Shown: piece by piece, positions 24,351-36,618 of the stretch | Position numbering within the stretch: position 1 is the stretch's first letter | How the letters are laid out: the number at the start of each line of letters is the position of its first letter | Assembly: GCA_014529385.2 (NCBI GenBank) | Contig: CM043958.1 | Location: 77,648,169 to 77,712,168, forward strand | Source: Adiantum capillus-veneris | Lineage: Eukaryota; Streptophyta; Polypodiopsida; Polypodiales; Pteridaceae | Length of the DNA stretch: 64,000 bases | Direction of reading: 5' to 3' | Position numbers and translations under genes: made by a program | Notes under the pieces: model-generated | Databases searched by the model: none | Seen by the model: only the letters and a program-made list of their open reading frames with translations | What the model was told of the DNA's origin: nothing

Positions 24351-24850
24351 CAAGAAGGAGATGATCTCTATTACTTGAAAAACTCTTAGTGAAAGGTCTA
24401 GGGTCCTAATGCATGCTCATCTCCACCCAACCGTACTTATTTTATAGGCCCTTGGCCCTCCTACAGGAGACCCTTAACATGCATGAGTACTTTAGGGTCT
24501 TGCCCTCCATGATCCTACCATAGGCCTAACATAACTCCCCCCTTGGATAAGTGTAACAAAAGTGGAAATTTTTTCTTGAATAACACTAATGTTTTCCACA
24601 GTGGCACCTCCCTCGAGTTCAGCTGTCTACTTGATCGATACATGATAGTGAAGAATATGTGCAGGTTCATACGGTTCAATAGGAAATTCAATGAAGCCAA
24701 CAAAAACATCTTGATTGTCTACATTGTTGTCAAGAATACGTGCACCTTCATATCGTGCAATAGGAGGTTCAAAGAAACCAACAGGAACATCTTGATTGTC
24801 TACATTGTTGTCCCTTTGCAAGCATTTTTGTAAATGGGTTATATCCAAAA
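24349..24850 (-). pseudogene. Gypsy-like 3' end: pol tail, polypurine tract, LTR piece
   Basis: On the minus strand a short coding remnant (24540-24850) includes PIARYEGARIL and FKKKFPLLL, resembling the tail of a gypsy chromodomain region. An 81-bp tandem duplication lies within it (24650-24812). It is followed by a polypurine tract AAGGGGGGAG (about 24535-24546) and TGTTAGGCC at 24531, a plausible LTR start. A TATAAAATAAG lies inside the LTR piece near 24435. The LTR is cut off by the GT tract of the PLE-like element. Assignment is tentative. Confidence 0.35.
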
Positions 24851-25000
24851 GAAGTCAAATAAAATAGTGTGTGGACTCAATTTATAGTTTATAACTCGCT
24901 TGAGTATTTTAAATGAGTTGGCACAAGTATTACTCGGGCCTATGGTAGGATAAAGGAGATCAAGGCCCTAAATTACTCATGCATGTCAAGGGGTCTCATA
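24467..25000. repeat. Inverted repeat of an LTR-like segment
   Basis: Sequence at 24467-24531 reappears as its reverse complement at about 24936-25000 (shared phrase GCCTATGGTAGGAT ... TACTCATGCATG), with moderate divergence. Two LTR copies in opposite orientation would explain this. Confidence 0.5.
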
Positions 25001-25017
25001 GATCCTCAGGGTCCTAA

Positions 25018-25230
25018 CAGGAGGTATCAGGGACCTGCACCTCAAAGATGATTCCAGAATCCAAATAATTGGGGAACTCTACATAGGATCTATACAACTT
25101 AGCACAAAACAATGCTACGATAGATATAGACAAATGTAGAACATTAGAAACTGAAGCAAGGTACAGGCTAGCTCACAAGCTTGTTGATAACCTAGAAGAG
25201 TGAGAGAGAAGAATGGGTCAACATTTTGAA
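25018..25230 (+). pseudogene. Gag-like fragment
   Basis: A plus-strand frame with RRYQGPAPQR, FQNPNNWGT and then, in another frame, about 30 open codons containing LETEARYRLAHKLVDNLEE. The Pro/Gln/Asn-rich start resembles the zinc-knuckle-proximal part of LTR-element gag proteins. No zinc knuckle is visible. Weak call. Confidence 0.25.
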
Positions 25231-28200
25231 ATAAATCTATCTGGATTCAATAAACACTTCTTTACCTACTCGTGCTTGCATGGCCTACTTTGTAGGCTAC
25301 CTTCTATTATTTTAGTGGCCTTTATTTAGCATGCCTTGAGGGCTAAGTCCCATAGCTAGTGGATGCACTTGATCTATCCAACAATCCCCATCTCCGTTAT
25401 CAAGTGTTATCCACTCTTGCTTTAGCGGTCTCATATCCACTTGGCTTCCACGAATTGTGGCTAAGTTGTAGATTATTCAAAATGTGGAAACTAAGAATTG
25501 TCCCTAGTTAAAGCGATGTCTCTATATTCTTGGATTATCCTTCTATGAAGACTTTACTAGATATTGAGAGATTACGCTATAGAAGTGGATCAAAAATCTA
25601 TTGATAAGTGATTATGTTGTGTAGTGAAGGGGGGCTTAACTCATCATAGAGTTAATGCATAAGCCTTTTACAAAAATGAGATGGATTATTATATGCCTTT
25701 ATAAATTTAAATATGTTATTGATGTTGAGGATTCTAGCTCCATGTTTATTTGTAAATCCCACGAGGTTTAGAATTTTAATTTTCTTCCTTATATGAAAAA
25801 TCTTTAGATGTTTGGAGCATCTTCATGTAGGCCATCATCAGTACATGACCTCGTGTTTGATGAAGATTGTGTCCTCAAAAGTGTAAGTTATTCAAAATTG
25901 TGAACATATAGGTTAATAATTTTTTATAGAATTTCTTTAGCTCAATACCTTTTCTTTAAATCCAAAACATGATTCCACCATTTGAAAATGAGCCGGACCT
26001 CCTTTGATGTGAACTTAGTGATCAAAAGATTCAATCTAGGAAGGAACTCAATCTCCATGTGCAATTAGAGTTGTAGAAGATTCCTCCATAGCTTTGTGAA
26101 AGCTTTATCAATGAGGCCAAGATGCAAAAGTTGTGTGAAAAACCTTGAGGAATAAAAATAGGATGGCCCAAAGCTGAAAAATGGCATTTTTAATGTGTTT
26201 CCACGAAAGCGTCTACTTGCAGCTATAAGTTTACAAAGAAGAGTCATTGACATTTGAGTAATTACTGACCAAAAAAGTTTTTGTGTCTATTGTTTGAAAC
26301 CTAAGAGGGAATTTGAGAGTTGTTCAATCAGGCACTTGCTTGGTTTGGGATATTGAGAAAAGTGAAGGTGGTAAATAGGTCACCTTGGTCAGAGAAGCAC
26401 ATCAACAAAAACGAATTCCCTTGGTTATTACAAAGATGTCAACCAAGGGGAGTTTGTGGTAGACCTTAGCCTTAATAGTGGTGAACGGTCTTGGTGCTAG
26501 CATGATGAGACAGAAGGCTACTACCCACCCAATGATCTCCCTTCATAGAAGCACTTGGCCTCTATCTCTACCCTTAACTCTAACATCATTTTAGCTTTGG
26601 CCTTATCTCTAGCCTAGGATCTTGTTCCATAGGACTCTTGTCTTGAAATTACTCCCCCCTTGAAAAAGAGTTTTTTTTTGGGTGAAAACATGAGTGAAAA
26701 ATCTTATCCTAAAAGCACCAATGACTTTCTATGAAACTAGCATGTGGTCTAGCTATCTGCACATAAGAAAGATTGAACATTGTAAAATTGTTTGGATCAC
26801 AATCAGATTGTTAACTAAAAACTCTAAAGAGACTCTCCCTTTGGGCAAAAGGGATCTCAGCCTCATCTCAACTAACAGTAGAGACTACCTCAATCAAGGT
26901 GCCTAATGGAACAAAACTTATTGCTTCTACTTCTGAAACATTTGGATCAGAAACCATGGACTGCTTAGAGGGCTCCCCCTTAGGCCTACTAGAGGTGCTT
27001 ATAGAGGGTCCTCAAAAGTGATTGAAAGAGCCCCATAGCCTATTGCGAGTTGCATCTACCTCTTTTGGTAATTCCTGTGGCAACTTTGACAGGGGGGTGC
27101 TTCAACCACCCCAGGGGGTTCTTCAATCACCCCCCCTAGATTGAAATAATGCCTTTTGATGGGTGACAACCAGTTTGGTGCACGAGTTGACGTGCCATAG
27201 TTTATGATTACCCATGGCTCTATGGGGGGCACCTTCTCTTTGAGCATGCCCTCTACCCAGTGGATGGGGGAGCACTCTTACATACTAGTGCAAATCAATC
27301 AAGCAAATGATCGATCGTTGGACTTTCTTGTGATGCATAAAAAGTTTGGGGCCCTCTATCTAAGTCATGCTCACATTTACTCTCCACATGAGGAGTAACC
27401 CCCTAAACTAGTGTTATTCTCTTGAAAAGAAAAAGAGCCTTGTGTGGGGTGACTATATTGAACTGAATGTGATGAGATTCGTAAAATTCTAACTACACCA
27501 TCTAATGGACCAACATATTTACACTAAAAGAATCAATGCCCAACTGTTGTACAATACTTTGTATTTTTGAAAGAAAAATGTGATTGTATGATCGAGCGAA
27601 CCCAAATTGGAGACTTGTAGTGTAAAACTTCAATCTTAACCAATACATTATTGAAGTAACTTCAGTACAAAAAGCATAAATAAATAGCATCTATTTAATT
27701 TGTGTTTGGTAACAATTAGGCTAAGTGAGTCAAAATATTTCCAAAACATGGCAAGCATCATATAACTATGAAGACTTAGGTAGATGAAATGTGCTCCTGT
27801 TGTGATCTCTCTACGGCCGTGAGCAACATGCAATCTTGCTCTATGAGTGAATTTGATAAGCCACAAAAACACAAATTCTCTCTCTTAGCTTGTTCAAAGC
27901 TGTGGTAACAATATTGTCCCAAGCCTTCCAATTCTTCTCCACCTCATTACTAAGGTAAAATTTTCTTCTGGAATGCAATCTTAAGTTGTGCCCACATCTT
28001 GGGTTTTTGTGTCCATAGAAGAAACATCCACCACTTTTAGGCCTCGCTTTCTAGGGCTAGACTAGTCTTTGTACACCAAAAAGATTCTAATCTAGTTCAA
28101 AGATGATGTACGCCCATCCACTTATGAAGAAAAATATTGATGACATCCTTATTACATTCTCATTGTTCACCTTTGTAAACCGGTGGCTTTAAGATCTTTC

Positions 28201-29046
28201 ATCCATGATGAACTCTTTTGATTATCATTTACTGTACTAACCTGAATTGGAGGAGGCTTGGATGATAGAGGAACCTACATTACCAATAGTTGCTGTAAGA
28301 TTTTCCCAATCTGCACCTAACTCCAATATGAAACTTATTGGCAAAATCAATAATTTTACTCAAAGTTGTATTGAGCAAATTAAATTGGTTTCCATATATT
28401 AAGTGCAACTAAGAAGCGTATTAAAATCTCTTGTGTCAAGGAAGACATAATCATTGTGTAAATTATCAACCTCATCTTCTTGCACATCCAACATAGATGC
28501 ATCCACCCCTAAAGGCAAGTGAGGCTGCTTGAAGTTGGGACCAATGATCTTCATGAAGCAATTGGTCAAAATGCATTTCCAAAAGAAAGAAGAAGATGGG
28601 AACTTGCTAATGTATGTCAACACTTGAGTGAAATGGTCGCTTCTTTGCACTCAACCTTTGCCACAATCACAACTTGCTAGCTGTGTATGGCAAAACCTCC
28701 TATCTTAGCTTGCCAATGTAAAAGTTTCTACACACCGATACCCAAGTATGCAAAATATGATGCATCATCATCTTGCATGGTCCACTAGACTTAGTCAGAT
28801 GCAAAGTGTTCATGTTTGAAGAAACAATGTGCAAACTCATAAGTAACCCACAAAGAGGAATCCTCATACATCAAAGAGAATATGTCTTTACAAGTGAACA
28901 TACATCTTTCAAAAATCTGTACATGCATCTAAACCTAAGCCACAAAGCTAGATGAAACCTCTCTTTTCCTACTTTGTAGGCTCGCAAGTAACTAGCGTAC
29001 CACCATTGGCCAAGCATCAATGCTTCCATGCTTCAACATGAGATCA

Positions 29047-29048
<2 letters not shown>
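25231..29048. other. AT-rich spacer with unrecognised debris
   Basis: No convincing gene. Short frames include a Cys/His-containing stretch on the minus strand near 27950-28060 (CFFYGHKNPRCGH) and a 75-codon acidic frame at 28399-28650. Both could be retroelement remnants but I cannot place them. Polypurine-like ACTCCCCCC phrases (about 26651) suggest LTR-element ends. Confidence 0.4.
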
Positions 29049-29124
<76 letters not shown>

Positions 29125-29169
29125 ATTGTGTGTGTGTGCGTGTGCGTGTGCGTGCGTGCGTGTGTGTGT
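29049..29169. repeat. (GT)n tract at the C end
   Basis: About 70 bases of pure GT, a TTTTCAATT interruption, then GT with GC variants. It is the left boundary of the third PLE-like element. Confidence 0.9.
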
Positions 29170-29875
29170 TTCAATAACACTATAAAATATACACCAAAGA
29201 ATCCTTTCAAACCACAAAAGACACTAGAAACTATGTCAAATGAAAAGGAGGTATAATTCCCATTCATAGTACAGAATAGTCTTTATACACCAGCGCTAAA
29301 GTCAAGAGCCAAAAGATATAATAATCTGCATCTTCAAGCCAAGGAACTTTGAAAACCATAGTTGAGAAGGTAACCCTCACCTGCACCCATGGAAACAACA
29401 CAACATTTAGTTAGCATTGGTACCGTATGCAGGTGATCGATGGGTATCCCACATGTTATAGATGTCACCCAACTAGAATGCTTCCAAAGATAAATAATAC
29501 AAAAGGTCAAACGTATCATATATTTAGAGATGAAATCATTTACAAGGGGAAAAAACATATGAAGCCCCTTGTGCTTTACAAGCTCTCATGAGATAAAGTT
29601 CAACGAAAGAAGCTATTTAGGTGCCTCCACCAGCATATGTATGAGGAAGACTCACAACCATCAAACAGTTTGGACAACAATCCATTTCAATGCCAAAAGT
29701 CACATGAGATTGAGTTGGAGCAGTCAACTCCACAATAACCTGCTTATCCTTGCCATTTGCCATAGATCCGACACTTAACACTACCCCTTTGAAGGTAAAG
29801 TCCTCACAGTCCTAATGTACATACACTTCTCCCAAATACACACACCAACAATGCTAAGTGAGCATGTAAAGCTCA

Positions 29876-29888
29876 CCTTTTTATAGGG
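29876..29888 (-). promoter_or_regulatory. TATA box, pseudo-LTR C
   Basis: Minus-strand CCTATAAAAAGGTGAGC followed by CTCACTTAGC about 20 bases downstream: the same layout as in A and B with a more canonical TATA. Confidence 0.55.
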
Positions 29889-29992
29889 TTTGGAGCAAGT
29901 GGCCACCTTCCTTCTTAGCCATATGGCGGGTCCGGCTTCAAGAGGGGGATGGTGTAACAACGTCTCCATGTGCAGAAAGAGAAAAAGAGGAA

Positions 29993-30074
<82 letters not shown>

Positions 30075-30337
30075 TTAAGAGCGCAGTATCACAGACCTGC
30101 CAGGAGGGAGCCACCTCGCTATTAAGCAGAAGGCAACATCATTTACAGAGTTGGGCAACCCGCCCATAACCCATTTAGTATTTAAGAGTTAGGTACCATT
30201 AATGTACTACCTTACAAAAAAATTACATAGTGAATTTAAGTGAGTTATTCACTAAGGTACCCAGGCAATAGTCCCAATAGAAATATACTAGGGAAATAGC
30301 AACACGCTATAAACAACCATGTGTGTGTGTTCGCGTG

Positions 30338-30749
30338 TACCAGTACCAATACCAGTATATACAGTACCAGTACAACTCTAGTATTACCAGTACTAGTATA
30401 GCAGTAGAGTAGTATAGTAGTATCAATACCAGTATAGTCTAGGAGTACCAGTAAGTACCAATACCAGTATATCCAGTACCAGTACAACACCAGTACTACC
30501 AGTCTAGTATAACAGTATAGCAATATCAATATCAATAGTAGTAGTAGTACCAGTACCAGTACCAGTACCCTGTGTGTGTGTGTGTCTCAGTACTAGTACT
30601 AGTATCAGTATCAGTATGAATACAACACCAATATTAGTCCTAGTATAGTCTATTGCTATCAATAAGTACCAGTACCCATACCAATATATATAGTATCAGT
30701 ACAACACCAGTAGTACCAGTCTAGTATATTAGTATAGTAGTATCAGTAC

Positions 30750-30846
<97 letters not shown>
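30338..30846. repeat. GTACCAGTA-type minisatellite and (AGT)n tract
   Basis: Imperfect 3-, 6- and 12-base units built from GTA, CCA and AGT (30338-30745), followed by about 96 bases of pure AGT (30751-30846). The same minisatellite recurs in C' at 36624-37105 with a different unit order and a much shorter AGT tract. Confidence 0.85.
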
Positions 30847-30847
<1 letters not shown>

Positions 30848-30930
30848 CCAGTACCAGTACCGGTACTTTGAGTGCTTGTATGTGTGTGTGTGTGTACCCG
30901 CCCTATCCTAGACGCCATGAACAATGGGTT

Positions 30931-30963
30931 GGCAGTAGGCCCATTGTGTATGGGCCTACTGCC
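30931..30963 (-). other. Conserved 3' hairpin, third element
   Basis: Perfect 14-bp stem GGCAGTAGGCCCAT with 5-base loop. Compared with 12296-12328 the third base pair is changed on both sides (T-A to C-G), a compensatory change that keeps the stem. Confidence 0.7.
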
Positions 30964-31236
30964 TTGTGAAGCAGATGAGAGTAACAAAAGTCGAGTATGA
31001 AGCATTCGCATAGTTGTGCCAAGTCAAAATGTCCTTGAAGAGGGTTAAATCCGTCTTATCAACACAGTATCTGATATTGTCTTCAAGGAAGACATTACTC
31101 CTGTAGGAGTTTTAAGGCTTTGGCAGCCAATTTGAAAAAAGTATGGTTGTCATTCATAGTCTAACAACGATATATTTTATGTGTTTGCTCCTGATCCTAG
31201 AGGAATCCTCATATGTGTAGTTTGTTTAAAAGTAAC

Positions 31237-31620
31237 CTATTCTGAAATCATCAGAAGAGACTTGGCAAACTCCCCTTTGTGAGCAAGTGTCAGGGCGGGA
31301 ATGTTTTCAATGACTTCAGATAACTCTGCCACCCCTTTCTTAGAGTTGTTGACAAGGTGGGCAAAGGTATGGACACATTTATCAAACGACATGGTTTGAA
31401 CCAAAGAGTTGGCTAGATCATCTGAAGCCCCTACTATCAGTTCAAATGCCATAGGGTCATGAATGCATCTAAGTACCTGAAGTGATGCTTTAGAAAGAGG
31501 CACTGTAGAAAGCTCTATCCCTTGAGATAGTGCTAAGTTCTGCAAAGTCCATAAAAATTTATTTAGAGAAATATATTACCAGAGGTAAGAACTGGTAAAC
31601 TCTTCAGTCTTCAACCGACC
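31237..31620 (-). pseudogene. Remnant of the PLE-like ORF, N-terminal part only
   Basis: About 100 open codons beginning LALSQGIELSTVPLS, homologous to LALSQGLELASEPLS (inner copy, about 15590) and LALSQGLELSYEPL (outer copy, about 21790), and continuing through a segment whose spacing matches both. The frame stops at about 31237 and no RT sequence follows before the 3' hairpin. Roughly 3 kb are missing relative to the other two elements. Confidence 0.65.
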
Positions 31621-32480
31621 AAGCGAACCTATAAGGGTCGTGTGAAGAGAGCCCTATCGCTCAAGGATCAATCTAATGTAAAATTATCTAGGACATACAT
31701 TGAGGGATTAAAATATAGTAACTAGGTCTTTGAATAGTATCACTACTATTCTTGGTGTTAGGTGTGTGTGTGTTTCAATAACAATATAACATATACACCA
31801 AAAAATCCTTTTTGATCACAACAGACACTAGAAACTATGTCAAATGAAAAGGAGGTATAATTCCCATTCATAGTACAGAACAATTTTTATACACCAGTGC
31901 TGAAATCAAGAACCATAAGATATAATAGTCCGCATCTTCAAGCCAAGGTACTTTGAAAACCATAGTTGAGAAGGTAACCCTCACCTGCACCCATGGAGAC
32001 AACACAACATTTAGCTAGCATTGGTATTGTATGCAGGTGATGCATGGGTATCCCACATGTTATAGATGTCACCCAACTAGAATGCTTTCAATGATAAATA
32101 ATAAAAAAGGTCAAATTAATCATATATTTAAAGAGGAAATCATTTACAAGGGATAAAAAACATATGAAGCCCCTTGTGCTTTACAAGCTCTCATGAGATA
32201 AAGTTCAACAGAAGAAGCTATTCAGGTGCCTCCACCGGCATATGTATGAGGAATACTCACAACCATCAAACAGTTTGGACAATAGTCCATTTCAATGCCA
32301 AAAGTCACCTGAGATTGAGTTGGAGCAGTCAACTTCACAATTTCCTGCTTCTCCTTGTCGTTTGCCATAGATCCGAAACTTAACACTACCCCTTTGAAGG
32401 TAAAGTCCTCACAGTCCTAATGTGCAGACACTTCTCCCAAATACACACACCACCAATGCTAAGTGAGCATGTAAAGCTCA

Positions 32481-32493
32481 CCTTTTTATAGGG
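32481..32493 (-). promoter_or_regulatory. TATA box, pseudo-LTR C'
   Basis: Minus-strand TATAAAAAGGTGAGC, identical in layout to the copy at 29876. Confidence 0.55.
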
Positions 32494-32603
32494 TTTGGAG
32501 CAAGTGGCCACCTTCCTTCTTAGCCATATGGTGGGTCCAGCTTCAAGAGGGGGATGGTGTAACAGCGCCACCATGTACAGAGAGAGAAAAAGAGGGGGGT
32601 GTG

Positions 32604-32657
<54 letters not shown>

Positions 32658-32919
32658 TTAGGAGCACAATATCGTAGACCTGTCAGGAGGGAGCCACCTC
32701 ACTATTAAGCAGAAGGCGACATCATTTTTAGAGCTGGGTAACCCGTCCATAGCCCATTTAGTATCTAAGGGTTAGGTACCAATAAGGTACTACCTTAGAA
32801 AAATTACATAGTGAATTCAAGCGAGTTATTCACTAAGGTACCCCAGGCCAACACTCCCAGTAGAAATATGCTAGTGAAATCGCAACACGCTATAAACAAC
32901 CATGTGTGTGTGTGCATAC

Positions 32920-33146
32920 TGTTGGAATTAGGGTTGCAGAGAAACGCACATAGCTTGGAGAAGATGAAGGAAGCTCAAGGCACACAATAGAGAGTGTGTT
33001 ACTTAGTGTGCAATGTAAAGATAGATAGCCCTAGAGTGATGGTCATATATATAATGCACGGGGGAAAAAACCTCCTAAAGAGGGAAAAAATGCCCCGGCG
33101 GTCCTAGTGTGTTCACACACATCACTACCACATGTATATGGTAACA
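32920..33146 (-). repeat. Copia element 1, 3' LTR
   Basis: Ends TG...CA. Keeps a TATATATAAT stretch at about 33047-33056. A G-rich purine tract (GGGGGGATT on the minus strand, 33147-33155) adjoins it. Confidence 0.92.
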
Positions 33147-33221
33147 AATCCCCCCTGGAGTGATGCGGTGAAGGAGAGTTGGCACATGAGTAAAGGGAAG
33201 TGCCATGCCCTGAGGACAGGA

Positions 33222-36063
33222 TCAGTCCATAAAGGGGAGTAAGCCCAAAGCTTTGCGGAAAGCTTCAAGCTTCTCACGAGACAACGCCTTTGTGAAAAGA
33301 TCTGCAAGGTTGTCCTGTGTTGGCACATAGGCCAAGCTGATCTCCTGCTGAGAGCCTCTCCCTGACATAGTGGTAATGCACCTCAATGTGCTTTGTGCGA
33401 GCATGAAAAACTGGGTTCCTCGCAACTGCCAATGCGCTCTGACTATCAGTGTAGATAGTGTTGGCAGTGTTCTGTCCAACACCCAAATCAGCCATAAGGC
33501 GTCTGAGCCATACACACTCAACCGTAGTTGTGAAGACTACTCTGTACTCAGCCTCACAACTCGAAGTGGCCACAGTAGGTTGCTTCTTGCTCAACCATGA
33601 TATACATGAATTGCCAAGCATGAAACAAAAACCACTTGTGGACACTCGCGTGTCAAAACAACCAGCCCACTATGAGTCTGAAAAAGCATGTAAGTCTGGT
33701 GGCAATGATCCCCCCTTGGGATAGAACAAGCCAAGATGTAAAGTGCCACTAAGATAGCGGAAAATCCTCTTGACAACCTGCCAATGCTTAGACCCTGGGC
33801 TATGCATGAATTTGCTGACCTGTGAGACTGCAAACTGAATATTTGGCCTTGTGTTGCATACATAAATGAGGCAGCCAACAACAGTTTGGTAAAGAGTGAC
33901 ATCAGCATGATCGCCAGCATCATGTAGACTCAACTTCAAACCTATTTCCATGGGAGTGGCAATAGGTTTGCATTCCTCAAGTCCAAACTTACATAGCAAT
34001 GTCTCTATGTAACTTTTCTGACACAAGGCAATACCACCATCACACTGCTTAAACTGTATACCCAAGTAATGATGCAACAGCCCCAAATCTTTCATCTTGA
34101 AAGTAGCATTCAAATCAGCCTTAAATCCAGCAATATGTCTCTCATTTGGTCCAGTGATCAGCAAATCATCAACACAAAGAACCACGATGAGAAGTACATC
34201 ACCCTCACGCTTTACATACAATGTGCTTTTTGTTGGAATGTTACGAAAGCCTCGTTTAACCAAATGAGTGTCAGCTTTCTCATACCAAGCACGAGGAGAT
34301 TGCTTCAACCCATACAAAGCCTTGTTACATTTGCACACTTTGTCCTCTTGTCCTTTTATGACAAAACCGCAAGGCTGCGTTACATAAACTTCCTCAAATA
34401 TGTCACCATTTAAGAAAGCAGTAACAATGTCTGATTGATGTACATCCCAACCAAAATGAGCTGCAAATGCACATAGAGGCGGCAAAGAAGCAACCATATC
34501 AGATTTCTGCAAACGCAGCAAACTGGCAAAATTCAGATGACCAAAACATGCATGCCAAAGTTTTGCATCTGAAATAGCCCTTGAATCTGCAACAACATTT
34601 GCAAAATTTTGTCCACACTTATCATACAAAGCGAGCTTATACAGCCCACGACACAAAAGCCCAGATGCAACAATTTCATCACCAAAACCGAGATCATGAA
34701 TTGTACATCTGTTATCCACAAATTTGACTACAAGTCCAAATCTAGCAAGTGCGGATACAGACAAGAGATTCTTCTTGATCCTAGGTACATAAAGTGCATC
34801 AGAAAGTGTGAAGGAACTGCCATTAGCAGTAGTGAGCACAATCTTTCCAACTCCCTGAACTGGATAAGAGGCGTTGTTGGCACAAGTGACTGAATTCCCA
34901 TGAGGGACAGACTTGAGAGAGGTAAACAATTCACGATGTGAGGTAATGTGCTTTGTAGCACCACTGTCAAAATACCACACATGTGAATCTGCAGCAACTG
35001 ACAAGCATGCATCATGGACAGCAGGATTGTAAGTGCACTCTGCGCTAAAAGCCCATTCTGCATCAACATCAGCAACACAGTCTCCTTTCACAGAAGACTC
35101 AACAATGGTTGCATTTGTAGTGGAACCAACATTTGCAGTGGAACCACCCTCTTTCTTCTTATCCTCTTTGGCCTTCAACTTAGGACACGACTTGATCAAG
35201 TGATCATTGGCTTTACAATAATGGCAACGCATCTTCTTTTTGCCCTTATCACCAGAATTTCCAGACGAATTGTTGCCAGCAGAAGCATTAGGAACAAAAA
35301 TTTTGCCACTCACAGCAGAACCATAAGAAGTGGCTGCATTACTGTTACCACCCTTTCTTTGAGAAGCAATAAAAGGCTGTTCAACTGCACGCTGCCTAGT
35401 CCTGTTTTTTCTAGAAAGTGACTCTTCCAACAGCAATGTGCATAATGCATCAAACTTGACAACTTCAGGATTTCCTTGGGTCATTAGTCTCCAAGTACTA
35501 GCAAAACTCTGGTAAGAATCTGGAACAGTCTGCACAAGGGAATTGTCTGAAATGACTTCACCTGCAGAAATAAGTTGTTCATTGATATCCTTGACACCAA
35601 CAAGAAAAGTGTCCATATCATCTTCCTCATGCATAATCTTCGACTCCAGCTCTTTACGCAGCAAAGCAATTTTAGCCTCATTGCGGCTTGTATAAAGACC
35701 TGCTAGAATATCCCAAGCCTGTTTTGCAGATTTTGCTGAACAGATGTGAGGAACAATGGTGCACTTCACAGACAACGCAATCAATGCATGAGCCTGCACA
35801 TCCTTAACATCCCAACGAGCTTGTTCTGTCGTAGGCAAAACAACTCTAACAGCTGCAATCCTTACAACAAGACCTGCAACATCCTCAACATCGCCTACAT
35901 CCTCAGAACCAGGACGTACATCAATGCCCTGCACAATGTTCGAGACACCCTTTGACACAAGAACATGTTGCATCATATAAGACCACATAGGGTAGTTGTC
36001 TCCATCCAACTTGTCCTCAGTAGCAAACATCTTGAACACATGTGTGTTGTTGTTGTCAGCCAT
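33222..36063 (-). pseudogene. Copia gag-pol lacking integrase
   Basis: Starts at the ATG at 36063 (MADNNNTHVFKMF) and stays open to 33670. Order: gag with the copia-type LDGDNYPMW start; CCHC zinc knuckle CHYCKANDHLIKSC (about 35190-35235); protease WYFDSGATKH (about 34970); GAG-pre-integrase LWHACFGHLNF (about 34560). The frame then jumps directly to RT at CAFAAHFGWDVHQSD (about 34470), followed by YGLKQSPRAWYEK and CVDDLLIT. The whole integrase core and the front of RT are missing, in frame. RNase H follows a TAG at about 33655 (WLSKKQPTVATSSCEAEY), then a frameshift near 33360, ending LADLFTKALSREKL. Full-length relatives are near 1300 residues. Non-autonomous. Confidence 0.9.
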
Positions 36064-36386
36064 GGTAAATGCTGCACCTGATGTGAAAACTGCCCGAAAA
36101 TAGGAGAAATGGAGCGGGAACAACCTGTGCTATATAGCACAAACCGTAGAAGACTATAAGGCACCTGTTATGCAGATAACGGCACTGACAGAAACTCTGC
36201 ACAAAATGACAAAATAGCTTGTGCAGCACTGCATGTAGTGGAAACAAAGGCCGAAATGAGCCCAAATCCAAAATCTGAGCAGACCAAGCTCTACCTGTGA
36301 ACGCTTGCCAAAGCTCACTGAAATCGGAGAAAGTGAGCAGGCGTGTGCTGGAGCAGCTGGCGACTAAGCCCGGGAGGACGTGACCT

Positions 36387-36399
36387 GCTCTGATACCAA
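36387..36399 (-). other. Copia element 1 primer-binding site
   Basis: Minus-strand TTGGTATCAGAGC immediately inside the 5' LTR. This is complementary to the 3' end of the plant initiator tRNA-Met, the usual primer for copia elements. Confidence 0.9.
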
Positions 36400-36400
36400 T

Positions 36401-36618
36401 TGTTGGAATTAGGGTTGCAGAGAAACGCACACAGCTTGGAGAAGACGAAGGAAGCTCAAGGCACACAATAGAGAGTGTGTTACTTAGTGTGCAATGGAAA
36501 GATAGATAGCCCTAGAGTGATGGGCGTGCACGGGGGAAAAAACCTCCTAAAGAGGGAAAAAATGCCCCGGCGGTCCTAGTGTGTTCAGACACATCACTAC
36601 CACATGTAGATGGTAACA
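36401..36618 (-). repeat. Copia element 1, 5' LTR
   Basis: Nine bases shorter than the 3' LTR because the TATATATAAT stretch is missing (reads GGGCGTGCACGGG at about 36522-36534). This is the LTR that would drive transcription of the element. Confidence 0.92.

Larger units (their letters stand above)
29170..30880 (-). repeat. Pseudo-LTR C
   Basis: Direct repeat of 31774-32919 plus 36624-37105. It holds a minus-strand TATAAAAAGG box (29877-29886), a (GA)n tract (29997-30072), a minisatellite of GTACCAGTA-type units (30338-30745) and an (AGT)n tract. Confidence 0.7.
32920..36618 (-). mobile_element. Ty1/copia retrotransposon, integrase-deleted
   Basis: LTRs at 32920-33146 and 36401-36618 start TGTTGG and end AACA. 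The 5-bp target duplication CATAC lies at 32915-32919 and 36619-36623. The LTRs differ at about six positions plus one 9-base indel, so the insertion is fairly recent. The primer-binding site is next to the 36401 LTR and the purine tract next to the 33146 LTR, which fixes the minus-strand orientation. The element sits inside pseudo-LTR C' and is therefore younger than the third PLE-like element. Confidence 0.92.
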
